The notes below the pieces were generated by a model. The model had not been told where the DNA came from. It worked only from the letters and a program-made list of their open reading frames with translations, and did no database searches. This document shows, in pieces, positions 7,621-16,214 of a stretch of 64,000 nt of DNA (within the stretch, counting starts at the first letter, position 1; every line of letters begins with the position of its first letter). The translations under genes and the position numbers were made by a program. The DNA comes from JAIEPT01 sp038217425 (lineage in GTDB: Bacteria; Planctomycetota; Planctomycetia; Gemmatales; Gemmataceae), in NCBI GenBank assembly GCA_038217425.1, contig JBBQPM010000004.1, forward strand, positions 1 through 64,000, given 5' to 3'.

Positions 7621-9123
7621 TCAAGGGGTCTTTTGGCCGCGGAAGCGTTCGAAGAGGTTGCGCGTGATGCGCTGCACGCGCGGATCGGGCCCGTGCGGTC
7701 GGCCGTAGTGCGAGTAGGGCAACATATGCCCCGGCGGCGAGCTCAGGGCCTGCGCCCAGTAGATCGTCGACGCGTTGAAGACGACGTTCTCCTTGGGCCC
7801 TGGATAAATGGTCGCGGTCCAGTGCGCCTCGCGGTCTCGGCCGTTGCTCGTCGTCCCCTCGGCAATGACTTCCAGGCCGGCGATCTTGGCGGGGTCGCCG
7901 TGAAATTCCCAACCGACGAGCCCGGGAATGCGTTCGCCCGCCTTCATCTCCGTACCTTTGAAGAGCCAATGTTCGGGCCGCGTACAGATCCAGTCGCCGG
8001 AACCGTTGAAGGGGGAAATGGTCTGGGCGCCGATGAGGGTGGCTTCGTTCGGCGCGACGAGGGGAAGGTCGGCCATGTAAGTGCGTTCGTTTTCGCGGAT
8101 GCCGCCGAAGCGGCCGCCGCGCTGCAGGATGCGATTGGCAACGCCCTTGGCGGACGGAGAGTACGGCGTCACAAAACAGACGGAGTTGCCCGAGAGGAAG
8201 GCGAAATGAACGCCTTCGCGGACCGCTTCCATGCAGTGGTCGTACTGCTGCCGGCTCCAGTATTCATCGTGGCCGACGGAGAGGAACGACTTGCAGCGCG
8301 TGACCGTCTTGACGCTCTGGTGGACGTCGACGTTGGAACAATAAGTGACGTCGTATCCCTGCTGTTCCATCCAGAAGGCGAGGGGATACTCCCAGAGCAG
8401 GAACTCGCCGCTGCCTTGCGACAGGGGGTTGTCATAGATCTGGACGTATTTGCCGTAGGGCCGATCACAGGAGACCTTGACGTCGGAGACGAGGACCAGG
8501 CGGTCGGCTCGGTCGTTGGTGTAGAGGGAATGGTCGTCGGGCCATTTGTTGTAGGCTTGCCAGGTGTTGTCGGAGCACTGGAAGAGGAAGTCGGCCGGGC
8601 GGTCGTCACGGACGATGAAAACGACGTAGGATTGGTAGCGATGTTTGACGCCGGAGAGTTTGCCGAGGTAGACGCCGCTGGGCCAGTCGGCGGGGATGGC
8701 GATTCGCGCGGAGACGTCCCACTGGCATTCGCGCAGGCGTTGGGGGCCGACGTCGGGGGTGGTTTGGACTTTGCCGTCGAAGGGCCCGAGCCGGCGCAGA
8801 TGGCGGGCGCCCTTGCCGGCGTAGTAGCCCATGCGATAAATGTCGATCGTGAAGGGGCTGGCGGGATCGGTGGAGACGAAAAAGTCGAGCGTCTCGCCGG
8901 CGGCGACGCTTTGTTTGCTGACGTAGCCTTCGATGAGCGGCGAGCGATACTTGAACTTGGGGTCGACGCGCGTGTAGGTGAGTTGCCAGTCGGTGGTCCC
9001 TTCGCGCAGGTTTTCGGTGCGGATAAGATCGGGCTGACGCTGGGCGTGGGCGTTCTTGGTCAGCGACACGGCAAGGGCGCCGGCGCCGAGGGTGGTGAGC
9101 ATTTGTCGACGATCGAGCGGCAT
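7621..9123 (-). CDS. Tat-exported N,N-dimethylformamidase beta-subunit-like protein
   Basis: The 500-residue protein starts MPLDRRQMLTTLGAGALAVS, a twin-arginine-type export signal. The body resembles the large-subunit domain of N,N-dimethylformamidase-like proteins: an N-terminal Ig/beta-sandwich part (YVSKQSVAAGETLDFFVST) and a glutamine-amidotransferase-like C-terminal part (SFLSVGHDEYWSRQQYDHC). Members in planctomycetes and actinobacteria are mostly of unknown substrate. It is a single-gene unit divergent from the hybrid kinase at 9281. Actual amidase activity on dimethylformamide is not implied. Confidence 0.75.
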   Translation of the reverse strand: MPLDRRQMLTTLGAGALAVSLTKNAHAQRQPDLIRTENLREGTTDWQLTYTRVDPKFKYRSPLIEGYVSKQSVAAGETLDFFVSTDPASPFTIDIYRMGYYAGKGARHLRRLGPFDGKVQTTPDVGPQRLRECQWDVSARIAIPADWPSGVYLGKLSGVKHRYQSYVVFIVRDDRPADFLFQCSDNTWQAYNKWPDDHSLYTNDRADRLVLVSDVKVSCDRPYGKYVQIYDNPLSQGSGEFLLWEYPLAFWMEQQGYDVTYCSNVDVHQSVKTVTRCKSFLSVGHDEYWSRQQYDHCMEAVREGVHFAFLSGNSVCFVTPYSPSAKGVANRILQRGGRFGGIRENERTYMADLPLVAPNEATLIGAQTISPFNGSGDWICTRPEHWLFKGTEMKAGERIPGLVGWEFHGDPAKIAGLEVIAEGTTSNGRDREAHWTATIYPGPKENVVFNASTIYWAQALSSPPGHMLPYSHYGRPHGPDPRVQRITRNLFERFRGQKTP

Positions 9124-9280
9124 GGCACTGCCTTTCTTTCGGTGGACCTTAGACCGGTATCAGGGATTCCCTGATACTCTCTCAGGATAAATTAACTGGC
9201 ACGACCGCTAAACTCAACGTACATTTCAGCAAGTCGAAGGATCGGCTCTCCCCACACTCCCCGTTGAAAGCCGTACCGTC

Positions 9281-11629
9281 ATGGCGCTCTCCTTATTATT
9301 GGTCGATGATAGCCAGTCGTTTTTGAACCTCGTCGAAACCTTCCTGGCTTCGGACCCGGGCATCAAAGTCGTGGGTCGGGCCGCCAACGGTCGTGAGGCG
9401 CTTGATCAATGCGAACTCCTGAAGCCGGAACTGATCCTGGTCGACGTGGCGATGCCGGAGATGAACGGTTTCGAGACGACGCGTCGGCTCAAGGCGAACG
9501 CGGAGGCGCCGCGCGTCATACTCATGACCGGCACGCAGGTGACGGAGTACCAGACCGCGGCCCGTGACGTCGGCGCCGACGGCTTCGTGCTCAAGTCCGA
9601 TTTTTTCGCGAAGGTGCCGCTGCTCATCCATGGGCTATTTCCGCAGACGATCGGAACGCTCCCCGTCGTGAAACAGCCGACGTCGGATCACGGACCGGAG
9701 CAGCGCTGGTTGGCCGACACGCTGGTGGAGAGCCGGGCGCAGCTGGAACTGGCGCTCAACGCGTCGAATATCGGGCTATGGGAGTTGGATCTTCGCACGA
9801 ACCGGGTCTGGTACTGTCCGCGCTGCAAAAGTCAGTTGGGTTTCAAGGATCACGAACTCCCGAACCTGCGCGACGCCTGGTTCGAGCGACTGCATCCCGA
9901 GGACCATCCGAAGGTGCTGGCTGCCATGAGCGAAAGCATGGGGCCCCCGTTTAAGCCCTATGAACCGGAATATCGGCTACGGCACAAGGACGGCTCGTAC
10001 CGCTGGATCATGGCGAAGGCGAATGCGACGCTCGACGCCAGCGGCAGACCGACCAAGTTGAGCGGTTGCCACATCGACGTCACCCAGCGCAAAGCGAGCG
10101 AATCCGCCCTGCAAATCACCGAAGGCCGATATCGCGTCCTCTTCGAAACGAATCCCTTCCCCATCTGGGTCTTCGATCCGCAGACGCTGCGCTTCCTGGA
10201 AGTCAACGACGCCGCCGTCAAAACGTACGGCTACTCGCGCGACGAGTTCCTCGCCATGACCGTCCTGGATATCCGCAGCGAGGCCGAGAAAGAACGCCTC
10301 CTCGAAACGCTCTCCCAAATCGCCGATTCCCCGGCCGAATCGCCGGGCGTCTGGACCCATCGCCGGAAGGACGGCGCGTTCCTCAAGGTAAAGATCGCCA
10401 CGAGTTCCATCGAACTTAACGGCAAGCAAGCGCGCCTGGTCATCGCCCACGACGTCACCGAACATATTCAGCTCGAGAAGCAGTTCCTCAAAGCGCAGAA
10501 GATGGAAGCCTTCGGGCAACTCGCCGGCGGCGTCGCGCACGATTTCAACAATCTGCTCACCATCATCACCGGCTACTCCGAACTCATCCTCAGGCACGTC
10601 CCGGAACACGATCCGGTCCGCAGTCTCGTCTGGGAGATCCAAAAGGCCGGCGACCGCGCCGCCAAGCTCACCCGGCAACTCCTCGCCTTTAGCAAACGGA
10701 CCGTCCTGGCGCCTGTCGTGCTCGACCTCAACGCCGTCGTCGCCGATCTGGAGAAAATGCTCAGACCCCTTATCGGCGCCGACATTCAGCTCATCACGCT
10801 CAAGGGACGCCAAGTCGGGTCAGTCTTCGCCGATCCTTCGCAGATCGAACAGGTCGTCCTCAACATGGTCGTCAACGCCCGCGACGCCATGCCCGAAGGG
10901 GGCGTCCTGACCCTCGAAACTCGCGACGTGCACCTCTCCGAAGAATTCGCCCAGAAACATCTGGGGGGCAAGGCGGGCGACTACGTCCTGCTCGCGATTC
11001 ACGACACCGGTTCCGGCATGGACGAGGCGACCCGCGCCCGCGTCTTCGAACCCTTCTTCACCACCAAGGAACCCGGCAAAGGCACCGGCCTGGGCCTGGC
11101 GACCGTCTATGGCATCGTCCAGCAAGTGGGGGGCTCGATCGCGGTCCATACGCAACTGGGACAAGGGACTTCCTTTCTGGTTTATCTGCCGCGTCTGCAA
11201 AGCGCCGTACACTCTCCCCAGCCTCAAACCGTCGAGGGCCCGGCGCCGGGGGGTTCGGAAACCATCCTGCTCGTCGAGGACGATGAACGCATTCTCGAAC
11301 TCGCCGCCAAGTCGCTGGAACTGAAAGGCTACACCGTCATGACGGCCGGCAACGGGCCCGACGCCATCCGGCTTTGCAACGAACATCCCGGTCCCATCGA
11401 CCTGGTCATCACCGATCTCGTGATGCCCCATATGAGCGGCCGAGAGTTGGCCAATCGCCTCTACGCATTGCGCTACCCTCTCAAAGTGCTTTACATCTCG
11501 GGGTACACCGACGACGCCGTGGCTCGGCACGGCATCCTGCAAGCGGAAGTCGATTTTCTACAAAAACCCTTCACCCCGCGGGCGCTGGCGCATAAAGTTC
11601 GCAGTGTTCTAGATCAACCGGGGAAGTAA
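9281..11629 (+). CDS. Hybrid sensor histidine kinase (REC-PAS-PAS-HisKA-HATPase-REC)
   Basis: This is a cytoplasmic phosphorelay kinase of 782 residues with no membrane segment. Order of domains: receiver at about 4-120 (phospho-acceptor Asp55 in LILVDVAMPEMNG); PAS at about 150-270; second PAS at about 275-395; HisKA with VAHDFNNLLTIITGYSEL near 415; HATPase with NMVVNARDAM, DTGSGMD and GTGLGLATVYG up to about 635; final receiver at about 660-775 (DLVITDLVMPHMSG). The VAHDFNN type of H-box marks the common PAS-hybrid kinase class. It is followed 30 bp later by a response regulator and then by a kinase-HD-GYP fusion, so the three genes probably form one signalling unit. Confidence 0.92.
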   Translation: MALSLLLVDDSQSFLNLVETFLASDPGIKVVGRAANGREALDQCELLKPELILVDVAMPEMNGFETTRRLKANAEAPRVILMTGTQVTEYQTAARDVGADGFVLKSDFFAKVPLLIHGLFPQTIGTLPVVKQPTSDHGPEQRWLADTLVESRAQLELALNASNIGLWELDLRTNRVWYCPRCKSQLGFKDHELPNLRDAWFERLHPEDHPKVLAAMSESMGPPFKPYEPEYRLRHKDGSYRWIMAKANATLDASGRPTKLSGCHIDVTQRKASESALQITEGRYRVLFETNPFPIWVFDPQTLRFLEVNDAAVKTYGYSRDEFLAMTVLDIRSEAEKERLLETLSQIADSPAESPGVWTHRRKDGAFLKVKIATSSIELNGKQARLVIAHDVTEHIQLEKQFLKAQKMEAFGQLAGGVAHDFNNLLTIITGYSELILRHVPEHDPVRSLVWEIQKAGDRAAKLTRQLLAFSKRTVLAPVVLDLNAVVADLEKMLRPLIGADIQLITLKGRQVGSVFADPSQIEQVVLNMVVNARDAMPEGGVLTLETRDVHLSEEFAQKHLGGKAGDYVLLAIHDTGSGMDEATRARVFEPFFTTKEPGKGTGLGLATVYGIVQQVGGSIAVHTQLGQGTSFLVYLPRLQSAVHSPQPQTVEGPAPGGSETILLVEDDERILELAAKSLELKGYTVMTAGNGPDAIRLCNEHPGPIDLVITDLVMPHMSGRELANRLYALRYPLKVLYISGYTDDAVARHGILQAEVDFLQKPFTPRALAHKVRSVLDQPGK

Positions 11630-11659
11630 ATTGCCACCGCGTCAAGGAGTTCTGTTCCT

Positions 11660-12301
11660 ATGAAAGTCCTCATCGCAGAGGATGATCCGGTTTCCTGCCA
11701 CTTGCTGGAAGCCACTTTGATCCGCCTGGGTTACGAAGTCCAGGTCACGCGCGACGGCCAGTCGGCTGCCGACGCCCTCATGGCGCCCGATGCGCCCCTG
11801 CTCGCCATTCTCGATTGGATGATGCCCTTCCTCGACGGCGTCGAAGTCTGTCGCAAGGCGCGCACCGTCCCCCGACCCATTCCGTCCTACATTCTCTTGC
11901 TCACCACGCGCGATTCTAAAGAAGACCTCGTCCAGGGACTCGACAGCGGCGCGGACGACTATCTCACCAAACCGTTCAATCGCGAAGTACTCCGCGCCCG
12001 CTTGCAAGTCGGCAAACGCTTCATCCAGCTGCAAACGCACCTCGCCAGCCGCGTCGCCGAGGTCGAAACCGCCCTCTCGCAGGTGCAGCAACTCCAGGGA
12101 CTCTTGCCTATCTGCTGCTACTGCAAACGCATTCGCGACGACAAAAACTACTGGAACCAGGTCGAAAATTACATCCAGGAACGATCCGGGGCAATGTTTA
12201 GCCACGGCATCTGTCCCGAATGCTACGTTAGCGTCATCGGACCCCAATTACGAGAGGCCGGCATCCCCGTCGGACCTCCCAGCAATCCCGCAGGATTTTA
12301 A
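11660..12301 (+). CDS. Response regulator with C-terminal four-cysteine motif
   Basis: The 213-residue protein has an N-terminal receiver (acidic pair in AEDDP, Asp52 in AILDWMMPFLDG, Lys in DDYLTKPF). A short helical linker follows, then a segment beginning LPICCYCKRIRDDKNYWNQ and ending SHGICPECY. This C-terminal segment, with its paired CxxC-like cysteines, is found at the ends of many bacterial signalling proteins and could bind a metal, but its role is not established. There is no DNA-binding domain. The gene lies between the hybrid kinase and the kinase/HD-GYP fusion and is likely co-transcribed with both. Confidence 0.9.
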   Translation: MKVLIAEDDPVSCHLLEATLIRLGYEVQVTRDGQSAADALMAPDAPLLAILDWMMPFLDGVEVCRKARTVPRPIPSYILLLTTRDSKEDLVQGLDSGADDYLTKPFNREVLRARLQVGKRFIQLQTHLASRVAEVETALSQVQQLQGLLPICCYCKRIRDDKNYWNQVENYIQERSGAMFSHGICPECYVSVIGPQLREAGIPVGPPSNPAGF

Positions 12302-12322
12302 CTTCGTCCAAGGAAACTCGTC

Positions 12323-14590
12323 ATGAATTTATTGGAACGCAAACCCCGCAGCCAGGATGCCGCCTCGTTCGGCGCCCGCTATCTGGAAGAATTGCTCGCC
12401 TCCCAGATCGTGCTCTGCGAGGACTGGGATCAATTGCCGCCCAAGGTTTGCGAGCAATTAAAGCACGCCCGCGGGGAAGAAACCGTCCTCGATCTGCTCC
12501 TGGCCCACAACCTCATCACCAACTACCAGCGCGCCCGCATCCTCGCCGGCACCACCTTCGGCCTCATCCTGGGCAACTACCGCGTGCTCGACCGCATCGG
12601 CGCCGGCGGCATGGGCATCGTCTTTCGCGCCGAGCATATCTCCCTCCGCCGAATCGTCGCTATTAAAGTCCTTCCCGTCAATCCCGAGCAAGACGTCCGC
12701 GTGCTGCAGCGCTTCACCACCGAAATCCGCGCCGTCGCCCAGCTCAACCATCCCAATATCGTCGCCGCCATGGACGCAGGCGTTTCCCCCACCAGCGAAG
12801 TCGACGGCTCTTACCTCCGCTACTTCGTCATGGAATACGTCCCCGGCCAGGACCTCGAAGAGTACGTCAAGCATCACGGCGTCCTCCCGGTGTCCAAGGC
12901 CTGCGACGTCATCTACCAGATCGCCAGCGCCCTCGCCGAAGCGCACAAGTATCGCTTCGTGCATCGAGACATTAAACCCTCCAACATCATTCTGACTTCC
13001 GAAGGCCAGGCCAAGCTTCTGGATTTCGGGCTGGCGCGCAATCTTGAAAGTCGAGTGACCAAGCCGGGAGTTATCCTGGGCAGCTTCGACTTCCTCGCCC
13101 CCGAGCAGGCGCGGGACGCCAGCAACGTCGACATCCGCGCCGACATCTTCGGGCTGGGCGGCACGCTCTATTGGTGCCTCACTGGCCGGCTGCCGTTCCC
13201 GACCGGCGGCTCGCTGGTGGAAGAGATCTCGCGGCGCTGCACGATGCCGGCTCCGTCGGCGCGCGTGAACCGTCCCGAGATCTCTCCGGAACTCGACGCC
13301 GTCATGATGCAGATGCTCAACCCCGACGCGAACCAGCGGTTCGCGACGCCGCAAGCATTGATGGCGACGCTATTGCCGTTCTTGAAACCGGAGATGCGCG
13401 ATTACTTGCCGCAAGAAGCCGCGGGCCGAATGCTCGCCGATGCGCGTCAGTTCAAATACGAGAGCGCCCCCGGCGTCGCCAAAAGCGCGCGCGTCCTCAT
13501 CGTCGACGATGAACCGAGCATCCGCACCTATTGCTCGCAGGTGCTGCAAGCCGACGGCATCCAGTGCGACGAAGCCCCCAACGGCGCCGTCGGGCTCGAG
13601 ATGCTCAAGAAACGTCCGTACGATCTCGTCTTGCTCGATCAGTACATGCCCGAGATGAAGGGCCAAGAAGTGCTCATGGAGCTTCGCAAGAATCCTCCCA
13701 GCTCGCATCTGAAAATCGTCGTCTTCTCCGGAAAGGCAACCTCCGACGAATTGGCGCGGATCCTGTTGCAAGGGGCGGACGATTACCTCATCAAGCCGTT
13801 CAGCGTCATTCAGCTACAGGGCCGTGTCAAGACGGCGCTTCGGCTCAAGGAAGCTCAGGACCGCGCGGAGTTGCTCAACTTGCGGATGCTGTCCGTCAAC
13901 AAAGAGCTGGAAAAGAATCTGGGCGATCGCGACGTCGATCTCGTCGCGGTGCGCAATGCGCTGGTGCTGTCGCTGGCCAAGTTGGTGTCGCATCGGGACA
14001 CGGAGACGGGGAGCCATTTGATGCGCATCCAGCGTTATTGCCGGGTGCTCGCCGAGGAGGCCGCGGTTACGCCGGGCTTTGCGAGTCAGATCGATCAGAA
14101 CTTCATCGAGATGCTGGAATGCTGCTCGCCGCTGCACGACATCGGCAAGGTCGGGCTGCCCGATCACATCTTGCTGAAGCCGGGGAAACTGACGCCCGAC
14201 GAGCGGATTCTGATGCAGGCGCACACGATCATCGGCGCCGACACGCTCCAGGAGGTCGCCTCGACGCACGGGTCCGCGGTGGCGTTTCTGCAAATGGCGA
14301 TCGACATCGCCCGGCACCATCACGAACGCTTCGACGGCAACGGCTATCCCGACCGTCTGTCCGGCACCGAAATTCCGCTGTCGGCGCGGCTCGTGGCGAT
14401 CGCCGACGTCTACGACGCCCTGCGCTCGCGCCGCGTCTACAAACCCGCGCTCTCGCACGCCACCGCGATGCATCTGATCTTCGAGGGATCGCCCGGGCAG
14501 TTCGAGCCGGCGCTGCTGCATGTGTTCCAGCGCTGCGCCCACCACTTCAACCGCATCTTCCAGGAACTGAGCGAAGGGGGCGGGATGTAA
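12323..14590 (+). CDS. Ser/Thr protein kinase - receiver - HD-GYP fusion protein
   Basis: This single polypeptide of 755 residues joins three signalling outputs. Residues about 85-350 form a Hanks-type kinase (IGAGGMGIVFRA, VAIKVLP, HRDIKPSNIIL, DFGLA). Residues about 390-505 form a receiver (VLIVDDEPSI, phospho-acceptor in LVLLDQYMPEMKG, DDYLIKPF). The C-terminal part is an HD-GYP phosphodiesterase, with LHDIGKVGLPDHILLKPGKL and HHERFDGNGYPDRLSG, the motifs for cyclic di-GMP hydrolysis. All catalytic motifs look intact. It starts 21 bp after the response regulator. The Ser/Thr kinase plus c-di-GMP arrangement in one chain is unusual. Confidence 0.92.
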   Translation: MNLLERKPRSQDAASFGARYLEELLASQIVLCEDWDQLPPKVCEQLKHARGEETVLDLLLAHNLITNYQRARILAGTTFGLILGNYRVLDRIGAGGMGIVFRAEHISLRRIVAIKVLPVNPEQDVRVLQRFTTEIRAVAQLNHPNIVAAMDAGVSPTSEVDGSYLRYFVMEYVPGQDLEEYVKHHGVLPVSKACDVIYQIASALAEAHKYRFVHRDIKPSNIILTSEGQAKLLDFGLARNLESRVTKPGVILGSFDFLAPEQARDASNVDIRADIFGLGGTLYWCLTGRLPFPTGGSLVEEISRRCTMPAPSARVNRPEISPELDAVMMQMLNPDANQRFATPQALMATLLPFLKPEMRDYLPQEAAGRMLADARQFKYESAPGVAKSARVLIVDDEPSIRTYCSQVLQADGIQCDEAPNGAVGLEMLKKRPYDLVLLDQYMPEMKGQEVLMELRKNPPSSHLKIVVFSGKATSDELARILLQGADDYLIKPFSVIQLQGRVKTALRLKEAQDRAELLNLRMLSVNKELEKNLGDRDVDLVAVRNALVLSLAKLVSHRDTETGSHLMRIQRYCRVLAEEAAVTPGFASQIDQNFIEMLECCSPLHDIGKVGLPDHILLKPGKLTPDERILMQAHTIIGADTLQEVASTHGSAVAFLQMAIDIARHHHERFDGNGYPDRLSGTEIPLSARLVAIADVYDALRSRRVYKPALSHATAMHLIFEGSPGQFEPALLHVFQRCAHHFNRIFQELSEGGGM

Positions 14591-14618
14591 GAACCGGGCA
14601 GTCGTCGCCTTTATCGGC

Positions 14619-15265
14619 TCAGCTCGCGGGTTCCGCGTCCTCGCGATCTTGATCGGCGGCGAGCCACAACTCGGCGAACTTGCCGCCTACGAATGGATGC
14701 AATTGCTCGGCGAAGTCCCTCGGCAGCCGAAGTATTTTGACGAGTTCGAGAACGTCCGCGAGATTCTTAAGCCGACCGGGGTTCGTCATGCCGGACGCAA
14801 GCTTGAGTTCCACCAATGCGGGCAACCGAATATAACGGACGCCATCCGCTTCGAAGGCGACGTCCCTGGGATCGGGAAACGCCACCGGCTTGGGTTTGCC
14901 GTCGCCGGGGAAATCGCCCGTGGTAAAGAATTCGATCTTCACTCCCAGGGCGGTATCGCGGAAGTGTTTGCTATTGGTAAACGGCGGCAGATAGCCGAGA
15001 CCGTCGAGTTTGGCGTGGATCTTCTGGAGATCCGCTTTCGTGACGAGGATATCGACGTGGTCTGTGAAGCGTCGCAAGCCATGCTGGAACATCGCCATGC
15101 CGTCGATCACTGCGTACGGAACGCCGAGTGCGTTCAGCCGATTGGCGATGGTGTGCAGCGCTTTGAAAACGGCGCTCGATTGCTCGAATGTTTGCCGCCT
15201 TCGTTTAACGCCCACCTCGGATCGCGTTTGAGCTGTTCTTCGTAAGTAACGGCCAATGGACTCAT
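14619..15265 (-). pseudogene. Nucleotidyltransferase-like gene with a one-base frameshift near its start
   Basis: The downstream frame reads FEQSSAVFKALHTIANRL...VIDGMAMFQHGLRRFTDHVDILV, which resembles nucleotidyltransferase-fold proteins of the AbiEii/MNT type (HG-R-T-DiD pattern). The only ATG with good context overlaps the DUF4058 stop by 4 bp (ATGA) but lies in another frame. That frame reads MSPLAVTYEEQLKRDPRW and then ALNEGGKH before running out. Adding one T at about 15187-15190 would join the two as ...GGKH-FEQSS. The gene is therefore either frameshifted or affected by a sequencing error; a GTG at 15215 could give a shorter product. The DUF4058 neighbour suggests co-translation originally. 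Confidence 0.6.
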
Positions 15266-16068
15266 GGGGTCGTACCAGGAACGGGAGCCGTGCCTGCCGT
15301 CTCACGCTTCGCAATCAAACCTTTTGCCCACTCCTGATCGGCTTCGGCGAGCAGCGGCTCCGGCTCGCCGCGGTAGATGTAGTTGCCGTAGCGAGCGCCG
15401 TCGTACACGCGGTGTAGCGGAGCTTGCAGATCCAGCAAGACTTCGGCGTGCCCCGCGCTGAGCGGCACGGAGATGCTCGGCAACCGCTCGCGCAAGGCGA
15501 TCGGCCAAAAGTCAACACGCGGCCGTTGCTGCCGACGGCTTACCATCGCGTAGTAGTCGCACGCGGGGAGCTCACCTTCCGGAACCCTCGGCCCGCCGCG
15601 CAAGAGGTCGATCTCGATATAATGAACCTGGCTGTGCAGAAGTTCCAAGCGTTTGTTGAGGAACTTTTCGCGATTCGTGCCGCGGTACTTGTTCGTCGGG
15701 CTGAGGAGTTCGATTACTGTTAAAACCGTCCACTGATCGCGGTCGCGGATTTCGAGGTAGGAAAGGCGTTCTTCGTCGTACTCGGGTAATTCGAGTTCGA
15801 GCTGTGCTGGCGCGAATGAGGCAGCAACCGCGACTCCGCCTGATTCGCGTCCAAGAGCGTTGATGCTTAAATCCGGGCGGCCGAACGATCGGTGTTCCGC
15901 GCCGTCAATTTCGTGGAAGTAAACATTCTCGTCGACCCGAACCACAAAGTTCTCCGAAACTTGGGAAGCCAGTGCATCGCGGCAGGCATAGAGATAGCCG
16001 TTATGAAAGTCGTGCCAGACGGTACGACGTTCCAGATACGGGTTCATCCCTGGGAATGGCGAGGGCAT
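15262..16068 (-). CDS. DUF4058 family protein
   Basis: The 268-residue protein starts MPSPFPGMNPYLERRTVWHD, the hallmark N-terminus of the DUF4058 family, and has the conserved TVIELLSPTNKYRGTNREKF stretch. The family is abundant in planctomycetes and cyanobacteria and has no assigned function. The ATG at 16068 is chosen because AGGAGG lies seven bases upstream; longer frames to 16230 lack a ribosome site. Its stop overlaps the start of the nucleotidyltransferase-like gene. Confidence 0.85.
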   Translation of the reverse strand: MPSPFPGMNPYLERRTVWHDFHNGYLYACRDALASQVSENFVVRVDENVYFHEIDGAEHRSFGRPDLSINALGRESGGVAVAASFAPAQLELELPEYDEERLSYLEIRDRDQWTVLTVIELLSPTNKYRGTNREKFLNKRLELLHSQVHYIEIDLLRGGPRVPEGELPACDYYAMVSRRQQRPRVDFWPIALRERLPSISVPLSAGHAEVLLDLQAPLHRVYDGARYGNYIYRGEPEPLLAEADQEWAKGLIAKRETAGTAPVPGTTP

Positions 16069-16214
16069 GCGTTGCCTCCTGAACTTCAGGTCGCGGGTCG
16101 CTTCCTTTCTAGTGTACCGCACGCGGGCGCATTCGTGGATTGCTAGTCGCGGCGCCGCGTCTATAATCTTTGTACGCCCCCCGCCGACCCCGCACTTTCC
16201 CGAGGATTCTTTCG

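Noticed and set aside
7579..9174. 531-codon plus-strand frame opposite the dimethylformamidase-like gene
   Set aside because: Composition (Gly/Ala/Val/Asp with no motif) is typical of antisense frames in GC-rich DNA; the minus-strand gene has a Tat signal and clear domains.
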